Shown: piece after piece, positions 15,022 through 25,274 of the stretch
Numbering within the stretch: the stretch's first letter is position 1
How the letters are laid out: every line of letters starts with the position of its first letter
Origin: a virus
Reading direction: 5' to 3' (one strand)
Length of the DNA stretch: 56,878 bases
Virus record (IMG/VR): IMGVR_UViG_3300044984_001322
Location: 1 to 56,878 of that record
The notes under the pieces: generated by a model
Told to the model about the DNA's origin: nothing
Database searches by the model: none
What the model saw: only the letters and a program-made list of their open reading frames with translations
Translations under genes and position numbers: made by a program

Positions 15022-15921
15022 ATGAAGGTAGACCCTGAGAAGCTTGAGCAAGAAGCCGACGAACTTTTGAAGCAGATGATGGAGCAAAACGCGGAACCGG
15101 CACAGACCGACACCCCGCGAGCACCAGAAGATGAAGATAACACCCCCGCAGAACCGGCGGACACAGTGGAAGACGGCAAAGAATTGGTTCCACAGGAGGA
15201 AGATCGCGGCGATCCAGACCCTGATGACGGCGATGATGACCTGCAAAAGCAGGTACGATTGGCTGAAGAACGTGTCAAGAATGCTCAGTCTCGAATGACA
15301 AAAGCGACGCAAGAAGCTGCGGACATGCGGAGAGATAATCTCGCACTACGCCAGCAGATTGCTGACCTGAGTGCTCAGTTAGCTGAGGCCAGTAACGGAA
15401 GCGACAACAGCGATGACGAATTGCGTACTCTTTCCGAAGAGTATCCCGACATTGCGCTGCCACTGCTTAAGAAGCTGTCGAAGCTAGAAGACACAGTCAA
15501 ACAGTACCGGACGCAAGTTGATACCGAAAAGAGCCAAAACACTCTGCAAGAACATTTTGGCACCATAGAGCAGTCGCACCCTGACATGAACGAGATCGTT
15601 ACGTCAGATGACTTTGCTGGATGGATAGAGCGTCAGTCGCCAGTATGGCAGCGTGTAGCCCAAGATGGCAGCGCCCATGAGGTGGTTGAACTCCTTAGTA
15701 AGTACAAAGAAACGTTCGATACACAGCCGCAACAGCCGGTTTCAAAGGTGGATAGAGCGCGTAAGGTTGCAGAACCAACGCTCCCTAAAGCCCGAAGACC
15801 GGACCCTAATTCGGGTAAGCGCATTTGGACGCGAGAAGAAATCACCCGCATGCCTCTCGATGAATTTGAGAAGCGTTCGGCAGAGATCGATCAAGCGTAC
15901 ATGGATGGGCGAGTCCGGTGA
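15022..15921 (+). CDS. Scaffolding protein, 299 aa
   Basis: Very acidic and helical: a long D/E/P-rich region (about residues 20-75), a heptad-like coiled coil (about 76-120), and a basic C-terminal third with ARKVAEPTLPKARRPDPNSGKRIWT. This composition and its place directly before the coat gene mark it as a capsid assembly scaffold, which guides coat subunits and leaves or is cleaved before packaging. GTGAGAT precedes the ATG. Confidence 0.85.
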   Translation: MKVDPEKLEQEADELLKQMMEQNAEPAQTDTPRAPEDEDNTPAEPADTVEDGKELVPQEEDRGDPDPDDGDDDLQKQVRLAEERVKNAQSRMTKATQEAADMRRDNLALRQQIADLSAQLAEASNGSDNSDDELRTLSEEYPDIALPLLKKLSKLEDTVKQYRTQVDTEKSQNTLQEHFGTIEQSHPDMNEIVTSDDFAGWIERQSPVWQRVAQDGSAHEVVELLSKYKETFDTQPQQPVSKVDRARKVAEPTLPKARRPDPNSGKRIWTREEITRMPLDEFEKRSAEIDQAYMDGRVR

Positions 15922-15952
15922 TTTAACACTGTTGTAAAAAGGTCAAATTGAC

Positions 15953-16813
15953 ATGCCTGCATTTGCTACTACTGGCGCAACCTCCGCTGCGAACTTCATT
16001 CCTGAGATTTTCTCAAAGAAGCTTCAAGCGAAGTTTTACGCCTCTTCCGTCCTCCCATCGATTTCGAACACCGACTATGAAGGTGAAATCTCTGGACAGG
16101 GCAACAAAGTAAACATCCGCACCGTTCCCAACGTAACTGTAAGCGATTACACTGGTTCGGTTTCGTATGCTGATGTAACCACGCAGATCGTCGAACTGAA
16201 CATCGACAAAGCGAAGTCGTATGCCTTCAAGGTAGACGATATCCTTAAGGTTCAGTCGGACATTGCGTTCCAGAATGAAGCATCGAAGGATGCCGCAGAA
16301 CAGATGCGCATTGCCGTCGACACCGACGTTCTTGCCAACATCCCAACTGCAGCAACGACCATCTTGGACAAAGCTTCGGTTTCGGCATCGACCATTCTGG
16401 ATCACATCCTTGAAGCAGCGCGTAAGCTGGACGAATTGAACATTCCGGATTCGGATCGTTTTCTCGTTCTCTCGCCGCTGTACATCGAGATGTTGAAGAA
16501 GTCTGACCTCAAGCTTGCTTACTTGACCGGCGACTCGGCTTCACCGCTGCGTAACGGTAAGGTTGGCGCTGTGGATCGTTTCACGATCTATCAGTCGAAC
16601 TTGTTGGCAATTGGTTCCGGCGGCGACGCTGGCAAGACGTTTGCTCTTGCTGGTCACCCGAAGGCAACCTGCTTTGCTTCGCAGTTCGTGAAGACTGAAT
16701 CAGTTCGCTTAGAGTCAACCTTTGGCGACGGTATCCGTGGTCTGAAGGTATATGGCTATAAGGTCGTTGTTCCTAACGCCCTTGTTACCTTGAAGCTCAA
16801 GACGACTGCCTAA
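15953..16813 (+). CDS. Major capsid protein, HK97-fold
   Basis: 286-aa coat protein. Start AFATTGATSAANFIPEIFSKKLQAKFYASSVLP and the segments GNKVNIRTVPNVTVSDY, VTTQIVELNIDKAKSYAFKVDD and KVYGYKVVVPNALVTLKLK at the end are typical of small HK97-fold phage coats without a separate protease. Located after the scaffold gene and followed by two strong hairpins. Confidence 0.9.
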   Translation: MPAFATTGATSAANFIPEIFSKKLQAKFYASSVLPSISNTDYEGEISGQGNKVNIRTVPNVTVSDYTGSVSYADVTTQIVELNIDKAKSYAFKVDDILKVQSDIAFQNEASKDAAEQMRIAVDTDVLANIPTAATTILDKASVSASTILDHILEAARKLDELNIPDSDRFLVLSPLYIEMLKKSDLKLAYLTGDSASPLRNGKVGAVDRFTIYQSNLLAIGSGGDAGKTFALAGHPKATCFASQFVKTESVRLESTFGDGIRGLKVYGYKVVVPNALVTLKLKTTA

Positions 16814-16820
16814 TAGGATT

Positions 16821-16842
16821 GGGGCGGGGGAAACCTCGCCCC
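16821..16842 (+). terminator. Hairpin after the coat gene
   Basis: GGGGCG/CGCCCC stem (with GG/CC extension) followed by a TCTCTTC stretch. Probably attenuates transcription past the highly expressed coat gene or stabilises its mRNA. Confidence 0.5.
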
Positions 16843-16855
16843 TCTCTTCATAGGT

Positions 16856-16880
16856 GAGGGCGGGAGTTAGTCCCGCTCTC
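16856..16880 (+). terminator. Second hairpin after the coat gene
   Basis: GAGGGCGGGA/TCCCGCTCTC, a 10-bp stem with one G-U and a 5-base loop, 13 bases after the first hairpin and 25 before the next gene. Attenuator or mRNA-stability element. Confidence 0.45.
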
Positions 16881-16905
16881 TACTCTGCAGAGAAACGAGA
16901 GACGT

Positions 16906-17175
16906 ATGAACAAGCCCGTTGAAGACATGAACAAAGACGAACTGGAAGCCTTTGCTCGCAGCGAGTATGGCTACGAGATCGACAAGCGTCGTCGTCTGGA
17001 TGACTTGATTGAGCATATGAAGGTGCTTGCTACCCGTAAAGACAAACCTGTTGAGCAAAAGCCTCTTGGTGAGCGTACTCCAAAAAGAGTGCGTCATTTG
17101 ACTACAGGTATGGAATGGGATTGGAATCCACTGTATAAGGGTAATCAGGATTTAGAAGTTATTGAGTGGGGTTGA
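16906..17175 (+). CDS. Small head protein, 89 aa
   Basis: Contains MNKDELEAFARSEYGYEIDKRRRLDDLIEHM (about residues 8-38), a helix-extension-helix/SAP-like motif common in short phage head proteins located between the coat and head-tail adaptor genes. The C-terminal half is short and aromatic (GMEWDWNPLYKGN). Likely a head accessory or nucleic-acid contact protein; the role is inferred. Confidence 0.65.
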   Translation: MNKPVEDMNKDELEAFARSEYGYEIDKRRRLDDLIEHMKVLATRKDKPVEQKPLGERTPKRVRHLTTGMEWDWNPLYKGNQDLEVIEWG

Positions 17176-17179
17176 TTAG

Positions 17180-17851
17180 ATGGCAACAACTAAAGCTATA
17201 GACCTGATTAATCGGGTTAGCGTTACTCTCCAAGACCCGACCTTTGTTCGCTGGACGCAGGGCGAGCTTCTTAACTATTTGAATGACGCACAGCGGCAGG
17301 TTGTTTTATTCCGCCCTGACGCCAAAGCCGTAAACACAGCTTTTACCTGCACCGCCTCTGCCAAGCAGACGTTGCCAGCAGATGGCCTGCGTCTGATTAA
17401 TGTCCTACGGAACGCCAATGGTCGCGCCATCACAAAGGTTGAGCGCAGCATTTTGGACGTTCAGCTTCCTACTTGGTATGAGACTGCAGTAGGGACTGAT
17501 GGCGTTAAGCACTATGTCTACGACGCGCTTGATCCAAAGAACTTCTACCTATTTCCAAAGCCAGCCGCAGCGGCCTCTATCGAGATCGTTTACGCAATAT
17601 CACCTGTCGATATCACCATCTCCAATTTCACAACGGATGTGCAGGTAATTGGCATTGACGATATCTACGCCAACGCAATCATGGATTACATGATGTACCG
17701 CGCCTATCAAAAGGACAGCGAGTTTGCGAACATCAACCGTGCAGGCGTGTACTTTCAGTCGTTCTCCACGTCGATTGGGATCAAGTCTCAAGCGGATGGC
17801 GGACTACTAGAGAGCATGGTGGCTCAACAACCACGGCGCAATAACCAGTGA
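17180..17851 (+). CDS. Head-tail adaptor (DUF6682-like), 223 aa
   Basis: Begins TKAIDLINRVSVTLQDPTFVRWTQGELLNYLNDAQRQVV, the start of a widespread podovirus/siphovirus adaptor family, and continues beta-rich with HYVYDALDPKNFYLFPKP. Expected to bind the portal ring and connect it to the tail. Its stop overlaps the next GTG start. Confidence 0.78.
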   Translation: MATTKAIDLINRVSVTLQDPTFVRWTQGELLNYLNDAQRQVVLFRPDAKAVNTAFTCTASAKQTLPADGLRLINVLRNANGRAITKVERSILDVQLPTWYETAVGTDGVKHYVYDALDPKNFYLFPKPAAAASIEIVYAISPVDITISNFTTDVQVIGIDDIYANAIMDYMMYRAYQKDSEFANINRAGVYFQSFSTSIGIKSQADGGLLESMVAQQPRRNNQ

Positions 17852-18468
17852 AGTACACCGATCTCTTAGTCTACGTCCTGACAGAGGTTCCGTCCTGCCC
17901 TGAGTTTACCGCTGAGAGGGCAATCAGAGACACCTGCATAGACTTCTGTGCGCGTACTGACTTGTACCGTGCAGAGCCACAGCTACTGACTGTGTCTGCA
18001 GGGATTACAGAGTATGAGATCGACGCCCCCGCTGGAACTGAACCCAACCACGTTAAGGGTCTGTATCGTGCTGGTAAGGCGTTAGAGGCCGTAACGTATG
18101 AAGACTGCTTCATGCGTATTGAATTGTCGGATCGCAATTCCCCTAAGTATTTTACACAGTACGACAACAAGAACATTATGGTGGGGCCAAAGCCAGAGGC
18201 GCGTGAAACACTTAAGATTCTTTACACATTAAAGCCTACGCAGACCTCCACCTCTATTCCGGACACCGTTGGTCTAGAGCATCGCGAGACGCTGGTCTCT
18301 GGAGCTTTATTCCGCCTTCAGATGATGGGCGGACAGCCGTGGATGGACGGAGCCGCAGCGGGTGCAAACCGCCAGCTTTATGAGCGCGGTGTGGTCGCCG
18401 CAATGCGCCAAGCCAAGTACGGTCATAGCGGTGCTGCGTTAAGTGTAACTCCAAGGGAATTCATCTGA
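17848..18468 (+). CDS. Putative head-tail connector / tail protein, 206 aa
   Basis: GTG start overlapping the adaptor stop. Contains FTAERAIRDTCIDFCARTDLYR (about residues 14-36) and a beta-rich middle with KYFTQYDNKNIMVGPKP. Proteins of this size and pattern directly follow the adaptor in related podoviruses. Exact role not determined. Confidence 0.65.
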   Translation: MKYTDLLVYVLTEVPSCPEFTAERAIRDTCIDFCARTDLYRAEPQLLTVSAGITEYEIDAPAGTEPNHVKGLYRAGKALEAVTYEDCFMRIELSDRNSPKYFTQYDNKNIMVGPKPEARETLKILYTLKPTQTSTSIPDTVGLEHRETLVSGALFRLQMMGGQPWMDGAAAGANRQLYERGVVAAMRQAKYGHSGAALSVTPREFI

Positions 18469-18842
18469 TGGCTTATTCTGAAACCCTTTATCTGGTTCAG
18501 GGCGATACGTTGCCACAGCTTAAGGTTACTGTGCGTGACCGTAATGAGGCCGCTGCCGGTAAGGTATTAGACCTAGAAGATTCGTCAACTTGGGCGTTGG
18601 TAAACCTGACCGGCTCAACCGTTCGCCTGCGCATACGTGAAGTGGGCGGGACTACCATTAAATCAACAATTATTGGCAACAACACTAACCCAACAATTGG
18701 GGAGGTAGTGTTCTTGTTTGATCAAACGACGCTCAACACGGCTGGCGTATTTGAGGGTGAGATCGAATACACCTCATCAACTGGCGGCGTGCAGACCGTT
18801 TACGAGCTAATCAAGCTTCAGGTGCGCGAGCAATTTTCTTAA
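18468..18842 (+). CDS. BppU_N-like small virion protein, 124 aa
   Basis: Beta-sandwich pattern LVQGDTLPQLKVTVRDRNE...LEDSSTWALVNLTGSTVRLRIREVGG...GEVVFLFD...GVFEGEIEYT, matching the N-terminal domain of baseplate upper proteins and other fibre-attachment modules. It opens the run of fibre and tail genes and may anchor a fibre to the tail. Confidence 0.65.
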   Translation: MAYSETLYLVQGDTLPQLKVTVRDRNEAAAGKVLDLEDSSTWALVNLTGSTVRLRIREVGGTTIKSTIIGNNTNPTIGEVVFLFDQTTLNTAGVFEGEIEYTSSTGGVQTVYELIKLQVREQFS

Positions 18843-18852
18843 GGAGTAACCA

Positions 18853-20058
18853 ATGGCAGATGCCGGTGAAACTAAGGATATTGATACCGTCCAATTAGCA
18901 ACAACGCTTAAATATTCAGAACTGTCAGCCGCTGCAGAGCATGCTGAACTGAAGGCAGAGACGCGCTACAAGCTGCTTGCGTCTACAAGCAAGTATGTAA
19001 CCCTAGCTGCGCAAAGCGCCTACACACGCCTCTCTACGGGCCTGTCCTATATTAACCCCAAAGTCCTTGCCCAACTTGGTGAGTTTATTATTTTTCGCGC
19101 CTTTACTGAGGCTACGCAGCTTTTTGATCAGGCGGTGCGTTTCTTTGGCAAGGGTCTGTCGGATACTGCGTCGACAACTGATGCTGCAGAAAAATCATTC
19201 AGCACTACGCGCAGTGATGCAGCAAATGCTTCTGAAACCATGTCACGCCAAGCAGGCAAGGTATTAGCGGACGCTGCAACCGGCGCAGATGCGGCTAGAA
19301 AGACCGCCGACAAAGTTCGCACAGAAATCCTGTCTGCATCTGATTTCTCAACCAAAGCACTTGAGAAGCCACAGAGCGATGCCGTTTCTACAGCGGATGT
19401 CTTACTAAAGACGCTGGTGTATGCGCGGTCTCTCTCTGAATCTCCGCGTGCCAGAGACCTTGCTGCAAAGACGTTTGGTAGAGGTCTTGGTGATCTTGCC
19501 TCCACAACAGACTTTACAAACACTTCGTTTGAGAAGGAGCGGGGGAATCAAGCGAATGCCGCCGACATAGCTTTCCGCACAACGGGCAAGAGCCTTAGCG
19601 ATACCGCCACAACATTTGATTCCAGAGAAATAAGCCTAAGTCGCTCGCTGGTTGATGCTGGCGTTGCATTAGATTTTTCGGAAAAGTTTTTTGAGAAAAG
19701 CTCCGCAGATGCTGCGCAGGCAAGTGATGTCCGCACACGCTCATTTGGCAAGGTGCTGGCCGATCTAGCCTATGCAACAGATGACGTTAACGGCGCGGCT
19801 GCGGATGATGACCAGACAATACAGTTCTTTAAATCTATCACAGAAACTGCTTTTTCTTCTGACATCATCTTGATTGTAACAAGTTACTCTAGAGTGTATA
19901 GCAATGCAGCTTATGCATTGGATGTGTCGGCTAAAGTATTCGATAAGTCGCGTGTAGATCAGGCGGTGACATCTGACTCTGGTTCTCTTAAAAGCCAAGG
20001 GTACTGCGATATTGATTACTTCATGGAAGATTACGTAGGTGCTACAAGAACATTCTGA
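18853..20058 (+). CDS. Virion fibre-like protein with 18-residue repeats, 401 aa
   Basis: Residues about 97-312 consist of twelve near-perfect 18-residue repeats (one of 20) with consensus F-x-K-x-x-x-D-x-A-x-x-x-D-x-x-x-K-x; FGKGLSDTASTTDAAEKS and FGRGLGDLASTTDFTNTS are examples. The regular spacing of Asp and Lys suggests an elongated, possibly trimeric rod. The N-terminal 90 residues are helical, and the C-terminus (DYFMEDYVGATRTF) is aromatic. Likely a tail or fibre component; no named family. Confidence 0.7.
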   Translation: MADAGETKDIDTVQLATTLKYSELSAAAEHAELKAETRYKLLASTSKYVTLAAQSAYTRLSTGLSYINPKVLAQLGEFIIFRAFTEATQLFDQAVRFFGKGLSDTASTTDAAEKSFSTTRSDAANASETMSRQAGKVLADAATGADAARKTADKVRTEILSASDFSTKALEKPQSDAVSTADVLLKTLVYARSLSESPRARDLAAKTFGRGLGDLASTTDFTNTSFEKERGNQANAADIAFRTTGKSLSDTATTFDSREISLSRSLVDAGVALDFSEKFFEKSSADAAQASDVRTRSFGKVLADLAYATDDVNGAAADDDQTIQFFKSITETAFSSDIILIVTSYSRVYSNAAYALDVSAKVFDKSRVDQAVTSDSGSLKSQGYCDIDYFMEDYVGATRTF

Positions 20059-20066
20059 GGTAAAAC

Positions 20067-20516
20067 ATGAACACGAACGAAATGATTAAGGCCACTGGCC
20101 GACTGAATATCCAAGTCATCGGTCCTGATGGCACGATCAAAGATGACCAGACCGTAGACAATCTGGTTGTTAGCGTTGGTCTGAATTTCATCGCAAGCCG
20201 CATCCGCGACGCAAGTGCGGCAGTCATGTCACACATGGCGGTTGGTTCTGGCAGCGGTACTGCAGCGGCTAACAACACCACGCTTGGTACTGAGCTTGGG
20301 CGTGTAGCTTTGACATCAACTGTTGCCACCAACAACGCAGTGGCATTCGTTGCTACGTTTGGCTCCGGTGTAGGCACTGGCGCTGTTACAGAAGCTGGTC
20401 TTTTCAACGCATCGACGGCTGGCACCATGCTTTGCCGTACCGTCTTTGGTGTTGTGAACAAAGAAGCTGCAGACACAATGTCGATCACTTGGACTGTGAC
20501 CATCGGCGCTGCGTAA
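20067..20516 (+). CDS. Conserved phage structural protein, 149 aa
   Basis: Pattern GRLNIQVIGPDGTIKDDQTVDNLVVSVGLNFIASRI, followed by MAVGSGSG and EAGLFNASTAGTMLCRTVF, is typical of a family of small virion proteins found next to tail-fibre genes. No catalytic motif. Probably a fibre-associated or decoration component. Confidence 0.72.
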   Translation: MNTNEMIKATGRLNIQVIGPDGTIKDDQTVDNLVVSVGLNFIASRIRDASAAVMSHMAVGSGSGTAAANNTTLGTELGRVALTSTVATNNAVAFVATFGSGVGTGAVTEAGLFNASTAGTMLCRTVFGVVNKEAADTMSITWTVTIGAA

Positions 20517-20537
20517 TTTTTGTTGAGGTGAGTTTGA

Positions 20538-23500
20538 ATGGCAACGATTGTAACACGGGCCGGAAAAGGCTCGCCTCTCACTACCGCTGAGGTTGATGGC
20601 AACTTCACAAATCTGAATACGGAGCTGGGGACGAAGCTTAATACTTCGTCTCTGGCAACCGTAGCCACCACTGGCGCGTATAGCGATCTTACCGGCAAGC
20701 CGACTAACGTCTCATCGTTCACAAACGATAGCGCCTACATTACGTCCTCTGCATTATCGGCATACCAGCCTCTTGACGGCGATCTAACCGCAATTGCTGC
20801 TCTTGCTGGTACAACCGGCTTTGTAACGAAGACCGCAGCCAACACCTATGCGCTTGACACATCGAGCTACCTTACCGGCATCACGTCTGGACAAGTCACA
20901 ACCGCACTTGGTTTTACGCCGTACAATGCGACCAATCCAAGCGGGTACACAGCAAACACCGGAACTGTAACCAGCGTCAGCGGCACAGGCACTGTATCGG
21001 GCCTTACGCTCACAGGGAGCGTCACTGGCTCTGGCTCACTGACGCTTGGTGGAGCAATAACGGGCTTTCTTCCGCTAACTGGCGGGACGCTTACAGGCGC
21101 ACTGACTGTTCCAGCTAATGCCACAACAACAGGTGGCGGCATCAATTTTGCTGGTGTGGGAAGCACCTTCATTAGAGGAACAAGCGGGGACGGTGCAAGC
21201 AGCACACTATCAAACTTACAGCTTCAATCATGGTTTGGCATTGGTTTCGGCCCAAGCATTACGGGACAGACCGTCCCTGTTGGCGAAAACGCAGTTTGGA
21301 TTGATACCCGTTTAGGTGACTTATCTGCGCGAAGAATTATTACTGGCTTGTCAGATGTCCGCGCACCTATCTTTTACGATAGCAACAACACTGCTCGCTA
21401 CTTAGACCCTGCGTCCACCAGTGTTGTTAATACCATTGAAGCTTACGGCGGCTCTGGTTTCCGTTCATTTGCGGCGGGTTCTGCTTCAATTGTCAGCCAC
21501 CTTTATTTTGCAGATGCTGGCAACACCCGTGCATGGAACTGGCAGCTTGATGAAAATAACCGTGCTGCGCTTTGGGGATATAATGGTTCGGGCTGGTCAA
21601 AAACCCTAGGAGTTTCATTTAATGGAGCGGGTGTCTTCCTTCGCAACAGCAGTGGCACAGACGTCTTAGCCTTTAGCGCATCCACCTTCGGATATTCTTC
21701 CGCCTACCGCACACTCATTCTTGGTGACCAAGCCAGCACTACCGTCTGCATTGGCGTTGACCCTGTTGGTAACCCAAGTGGGAGCTTTACTGGCACTGGT
21801 TCTGGCGTTGAAGTAATGTTTAAGAATGGCGTTAATTTCATCACGCCCAATAGCGCAAATAACAGTTATCTAACCCCGCTGACATTAGCTGATGGTTACG
21901 CAGCTTCTACTGGCTCGTTCCGCGCACCTATTTTCTACGACAGCAATGACACTGGTTACTACATTGACCCTGCTAGCACATCAAACATTGTCGGGCTAAA
22001 TGTTAATGGCAGTGCTGTATATCGCAGCGATTGGACAACGCGCTTTCAATCGCCAAGCGACTTCGTTGACGGCACTCTTGTAACCACCGACATCCCCGCA
22101 ACAGGCTTTGCTGGCGACAGCTTCGTCATTGAGATCACTGGAAAGACCTACGACCAGAACAACCCGCCAGTTAAGGTGGTGGCGCAAGGCTATCTGTATA
22201 ACGACACCATCATCAATTATAGCGGCATATCGTATGCAGGAAACTTCGCTTCCTATGTGAAGGTATTTCAGGATGGCGGCGTTCTTAAGTTCTGGTGGCC
22301 CCGCATAAGCTACTGGAACTCGTTCAACGTCAACGTGATGTCGATGGATGGTGCAAGCAACAACACGATCACGCGCAATCGCGTAACCGCTATCGGCAAT
22401 TCCACAGAACCAACTGGCACAAAGAAAGTCCAGATCAACCTCACAAAGACGCTAAAGACGGGAGATGCAGCCGGTTCAATCAGCGGTTTCAATAATCCGA
22501 CAACAGCGCCTACCGCCAACACGATTGCTTACCGCGATGCAGCGGGTGACATCGCGGCGCGTGAGATTGTCCTTAGCTCTGGCCTTTCTGCTGTAACGCC
22601 GACTGTTTTGGTTTCAATGTATCCAGCTACAAACCAAGTGGTTCGCACAACGCCAGCGGCTGTGGCAGCGTCAATTCAAGGTGCGGCAACTGGTAGTTGG
22701 GCCATCAGCGTAACAGGGAACGCTGCTACAGCAACTAAAGCTAATGACCTTGACCAAGCAAGATATACAAATAATGACTTCAATACGCTTGGAGCGTCTC
22801 CTCAAGTATTTAGGGCATATACAAACTACATTCCTTCTGGTGGCTCGTATAACCAACCACTTAGCGGAGGCCAAGACTTTAAGGTTCTTCAATGGGGCGA
22901 TGTTCAAGGAGGCACATCAGGAAACTGGGGCGGTCAAATTGTCCAAAACTTTTACACTGACCAAATGTGGTTCCGCAGAAGTTATGCTAATACTTGGCAA
23001 GCGTGGCGTGAATTTATTCATGATGGAAATGTTGGCAGCTTTGCCATGCGAACTAACGCATCGGCTACTAACAGCGTAGATGTCCGTGCGCCGATTTTCT
23101 ACGACAGCAATGACACTGGCTACTTCATAAACCCCAACGGGGACAGCAACCTTAGCAAGACTTTCACCTACTTAGGCGGTAGGGACGTAAACGCTAACTG
23201 GAACACTGGTTTTCAAAATACACCGCCACAAGCCTACAACTTTCATGGCGACATTTCTAGCGGTGGCCCCGCTGGAACATGGTGGTTCTACGAAAGTATG
23301 CGCCACTCAAACGCCAGCAATTATTGGGGGACACAGATTGCTTGGGGTTGGGAAGATAACTCAAACAGGTTGATGCAGCGCAACGTCAGCGGAAACTCGT
23401 TCAGCGCATGGGTTGAGTATCTAAGCACTGGTGGCCGCACATACTCTGGTGGCTTAGAAATGACTGGAATTATTCAATCTACTGCTGACCTAAGAGCGCC

Positions 23501-25274
23501 TATCTACTATGACCGCGACAACACTGCTTACTTTGTTAATCCCAACGGCACATCATATGTTTCGGGTGAATTTCAAATTGTAGGTTCTGGGATTAACAGC
23601 CTTCGGATAACCTCCCCTAGCACTACGCAAAGTCTGTGGGTGCGTGCTGGCTACAATAGTGATGGTTCAGCAACTCCCGCTGTTAGCGCCACAAATGTTA
23701 TGTTTCAATCTAGCGGAAGCAGTGCGGGGACGTTCAGCTTTGTTAGCGGAAACACGGTGGCGGTATCTATTGGTGGCGACACTGCGACAGTAGCAAATTA
23801 TCTTACTGGAACAAACTCGCTTCGTGCGCCTGTCTTCTACGACAGCAACGACACTGGTTATTACGTTGACCCAAATAGCAGCGGTATTGCTCTACGCACC
23901 TCTGGTTATTGGATTGCTGATACTACAGGTTGGGCTGGAGACATTGACGGTAAAATTCAACGCCACAACAACAGTTGGTATTTTAGTGCATCAAATGCTT
24001 GGATTTTTCGCGCACAGAGCGGTGCAGAACCGTTTACCGTAACGCAAGCTGGTGTAGCAAATGCTACTGGTGACTTCCGCGCCCCACTCTATTACGACAA
24101 CGCCGACACTAACTACTACCTTGACCTAAATGGCGGCGGTTCACAATTAAGAGGTCGCGTTAATGTTGTAGGGCCGCATGGCGGTGCAAGTATTAGACTT
24201 GCCCTTCCCGCGGCGGAGAACGGCGCAACGTCAGGTATTGCTGCATTACAGATGTGGTGTTCTGAGCCGGGAAATAGTTGGACAGGCGCAGGGTTTGGCT
24301 ACAATGTCAGCAATGACATAAACGAAGCTGGCAACGTCCCCTCTTACTATTTTGGCAGAATAAACACTGGTCTTGGTCAAGCGTATATGCGGATGGAGGA
24401 AGTCGGTCATTGGCATTTTTATAATACACCGCAGGGGTCAAATACAAGATATTTAACAATGTCTTTGTATAGCACAGGCTATGCCCTTGCACATCAATCA
24501 TTCCGCGCTCCAATTTTTTACGATAGCGACAACACTGGATATTACGGCGACTTTGCTGGGACATCGAACCTTGTTGGGTTGACTGTAGCTAATACGATTA
24601 CTGGAAGTGTCAGTGGAAACGCAGGAAACGTCACTGGGACTGTGGCAGTGGCTAATGGCGGCACAGGTGCGACTACTCTTACGGCCAACAACGTCCTATT
24701 AGGCAACGGCACAAGCGCGGTTCAAGCAGTTGCTCCAAGCACCACGGGTAACGTCCTGACCAGCAACGGCACAACGTGGGTGTCTTCCGCGCCAACGTCG
24801 TCAACGTCTGTAATGGAACTCATCTCAACTTCATCCCCTAGCTCGGCTAGTCAAATTGTTTTTACAGGTTTGACATCCGCATATACCTATTACGAAATTG
24901 TATTTGAAATGTCGGGTGGGAATATATCTAGATGTCAACTTTCTACCGATAACGGGGCTACTTTCCAAAATACATATTATTACAGTAACTCTACGAATTT
25001 TGGAATCAGCACGGTTACGCAAGTTGGCACTAGTGGTATTGGGCAAACATACATCGACTTGGGTGGTCCTTCCTATAGCGGAGTTATTCGGTTTTTATAT
25101 CCAACATCTACTAACGATGGGGGCTCTAATATTCAATCACAAACGCAGGGACTGACTACGAGCAGTTATCGCGCTTCAGGGCGTCGCTTAACTGGGGGGC
25201 ATAATGCTATCCGCTTATTTCCAGTAACCGGAACTTTTACCGGAACATTTAAGCTATACGGGGTTAAAGTATGA
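20538..25274 (+). CDS. Tail fibre with RAPIFYDSNDTGYY repeats, 1578 aa
   Basis: Long beta-rich fibre. The N-terminal part (about residues 1-170) has G/T/S-rich segments such as YSDLTGKPTNVSSFT that occur in many phage fibre shafts. Seven copies of a (S/D)xRAPIFYDSNDTGYYxDP motif follow, at about nt 21358, 21917, 23079, 23496, 23817, 24071 and 24497, each starting a new repeat domain of 80-390 residues; this motif is well known in myovirus and cyanophage fibres. The C-terminus ends in GTFTGTFKLYGVKV. Likely receptor binding. Confidence 0.85.
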   Translation: MATIVTRAGKGSPLTTAEVDGNFTNLNTELGTKLNTSSLATVATTGAYSDLTGKPTNVSSFTNDSAYITSSALSAYQPLDGDLTAIAALAGTTGFVTKTAANTYALDTSSYLTGITSGQVTTALGFTPYNATNPSGYTANTGTVTSVSGTGTVSGLTLTGSVTGSGSLTLGGAITGFLPLTGGTLTGALTVPANATTTGGGINFAGVGSTFIRGTSGDGASSTLSNLQLQSWFGIGFGPSITGQTVPVGENAVWIDTRLGDLSARRIITGLSDVRAPIFYDSNNTARYLDPASTSVVNTIEAYGGSGFRSFAAGSASIVSHLYFADAGNTRAWNWQLDENNRAALWGYNGSGWSKTLGVSFNGAGVFLRNSSGTDVLAFSASTFGYSSAYRTLILGDQASTTVCIGVDPVGNPSGSFTGTGSGVEVMFKNGVNFITPNSANNSYLTPLTLADGYAASTGSFRAPIFYDSNDTGYYIDPASTSNIVGLNVNGSAVYRSDWTTRFQSPSDFVDGTLVTTDIPATGFAGDSFVIEITGKTYDQNNPPVKVVAQGYLYNDTIINYSGISYAGNFASYVKVFQDGGVLKFWWPRISYWNSFNVNVMSMDGASNNTITRNRVTAIGNSTEPTGTKKVQINLTKTLKTGDAAGSISGFNNPTTAPTANTIAYRDAAGDIAAREIVLSSGLSAVTPTVLVSMYPATNQVVRTTPAAVAASIQGAATGSWAISVTGNAATATKANDLDQARYTNNDFNTLGASPQVFRAYTNYIPSGGSYNQPLSGGQDFKVLQWGDVQGGTSGNWGGQIVQNFYTDQMWFRRSYANTWQAWREFIHDGNVGSFAMRTNASATNSVDVRAPIFYDSNDTGYFINPNGDSNLSKTFTYLGGRDVNANWNTGFQNTPPQAYNFHGDISSGGPAGTWWFYESMRHSNASNYWGTQIAWGWEDNSNRLMQRNVSGNSFSAWVEYLSTGGRTYSGGLEMTGIIQSTADLRAPIYYDRDNTAYFVNPNGTSYVSGEFQIVGSGINSLRITSPSTTQSLWVRAGYNSDGSATPAVSATNVMFQSSGSSAGTFSFVSGNTVAVSIGGDTATVANYLTGTNSLRAPVFYDSNDTGYYVDPNSSGIALRTSGYWIADTTGWAGDIDGKIQRHNNSWYFSASNAWIFRAQSGAEPFTVTQAGVANATGDFRAPLYYDNADTNYYLDLNGGGSQLRGRVNVVGPHGGASIRLALPAAENGATSGIAALQMWCSEPGNSWTGAGFGYNVSNDINEAGNVPSYYFGRINTGLGQAYMRMEEVGHWHFYNTPQGSNTRYLTMSLYSTGYALAHQSFRAPIFYDSDNTGYYGDFAGTSNLVGLTVANTITGSVSGNAGNVTGTVAVANGGTGATTLTANNVLLGNGTSAVQAVAPSTTGNVLTSNGTTWVSSAPTSSTSVMELISTSSPSSASQIVFTGLTSAYTYYEIVFEMSGGNISRCQLSTDNGATFQNTYYYSNSTNFGISTVTQVGTSGIGQTYIDLGGPSYSGVIRFLYPTSTNDGGSNIQSQTQGLTTSSYRASGRRLTGGHNAIRLFPVTGTFTGTFKLYGVKV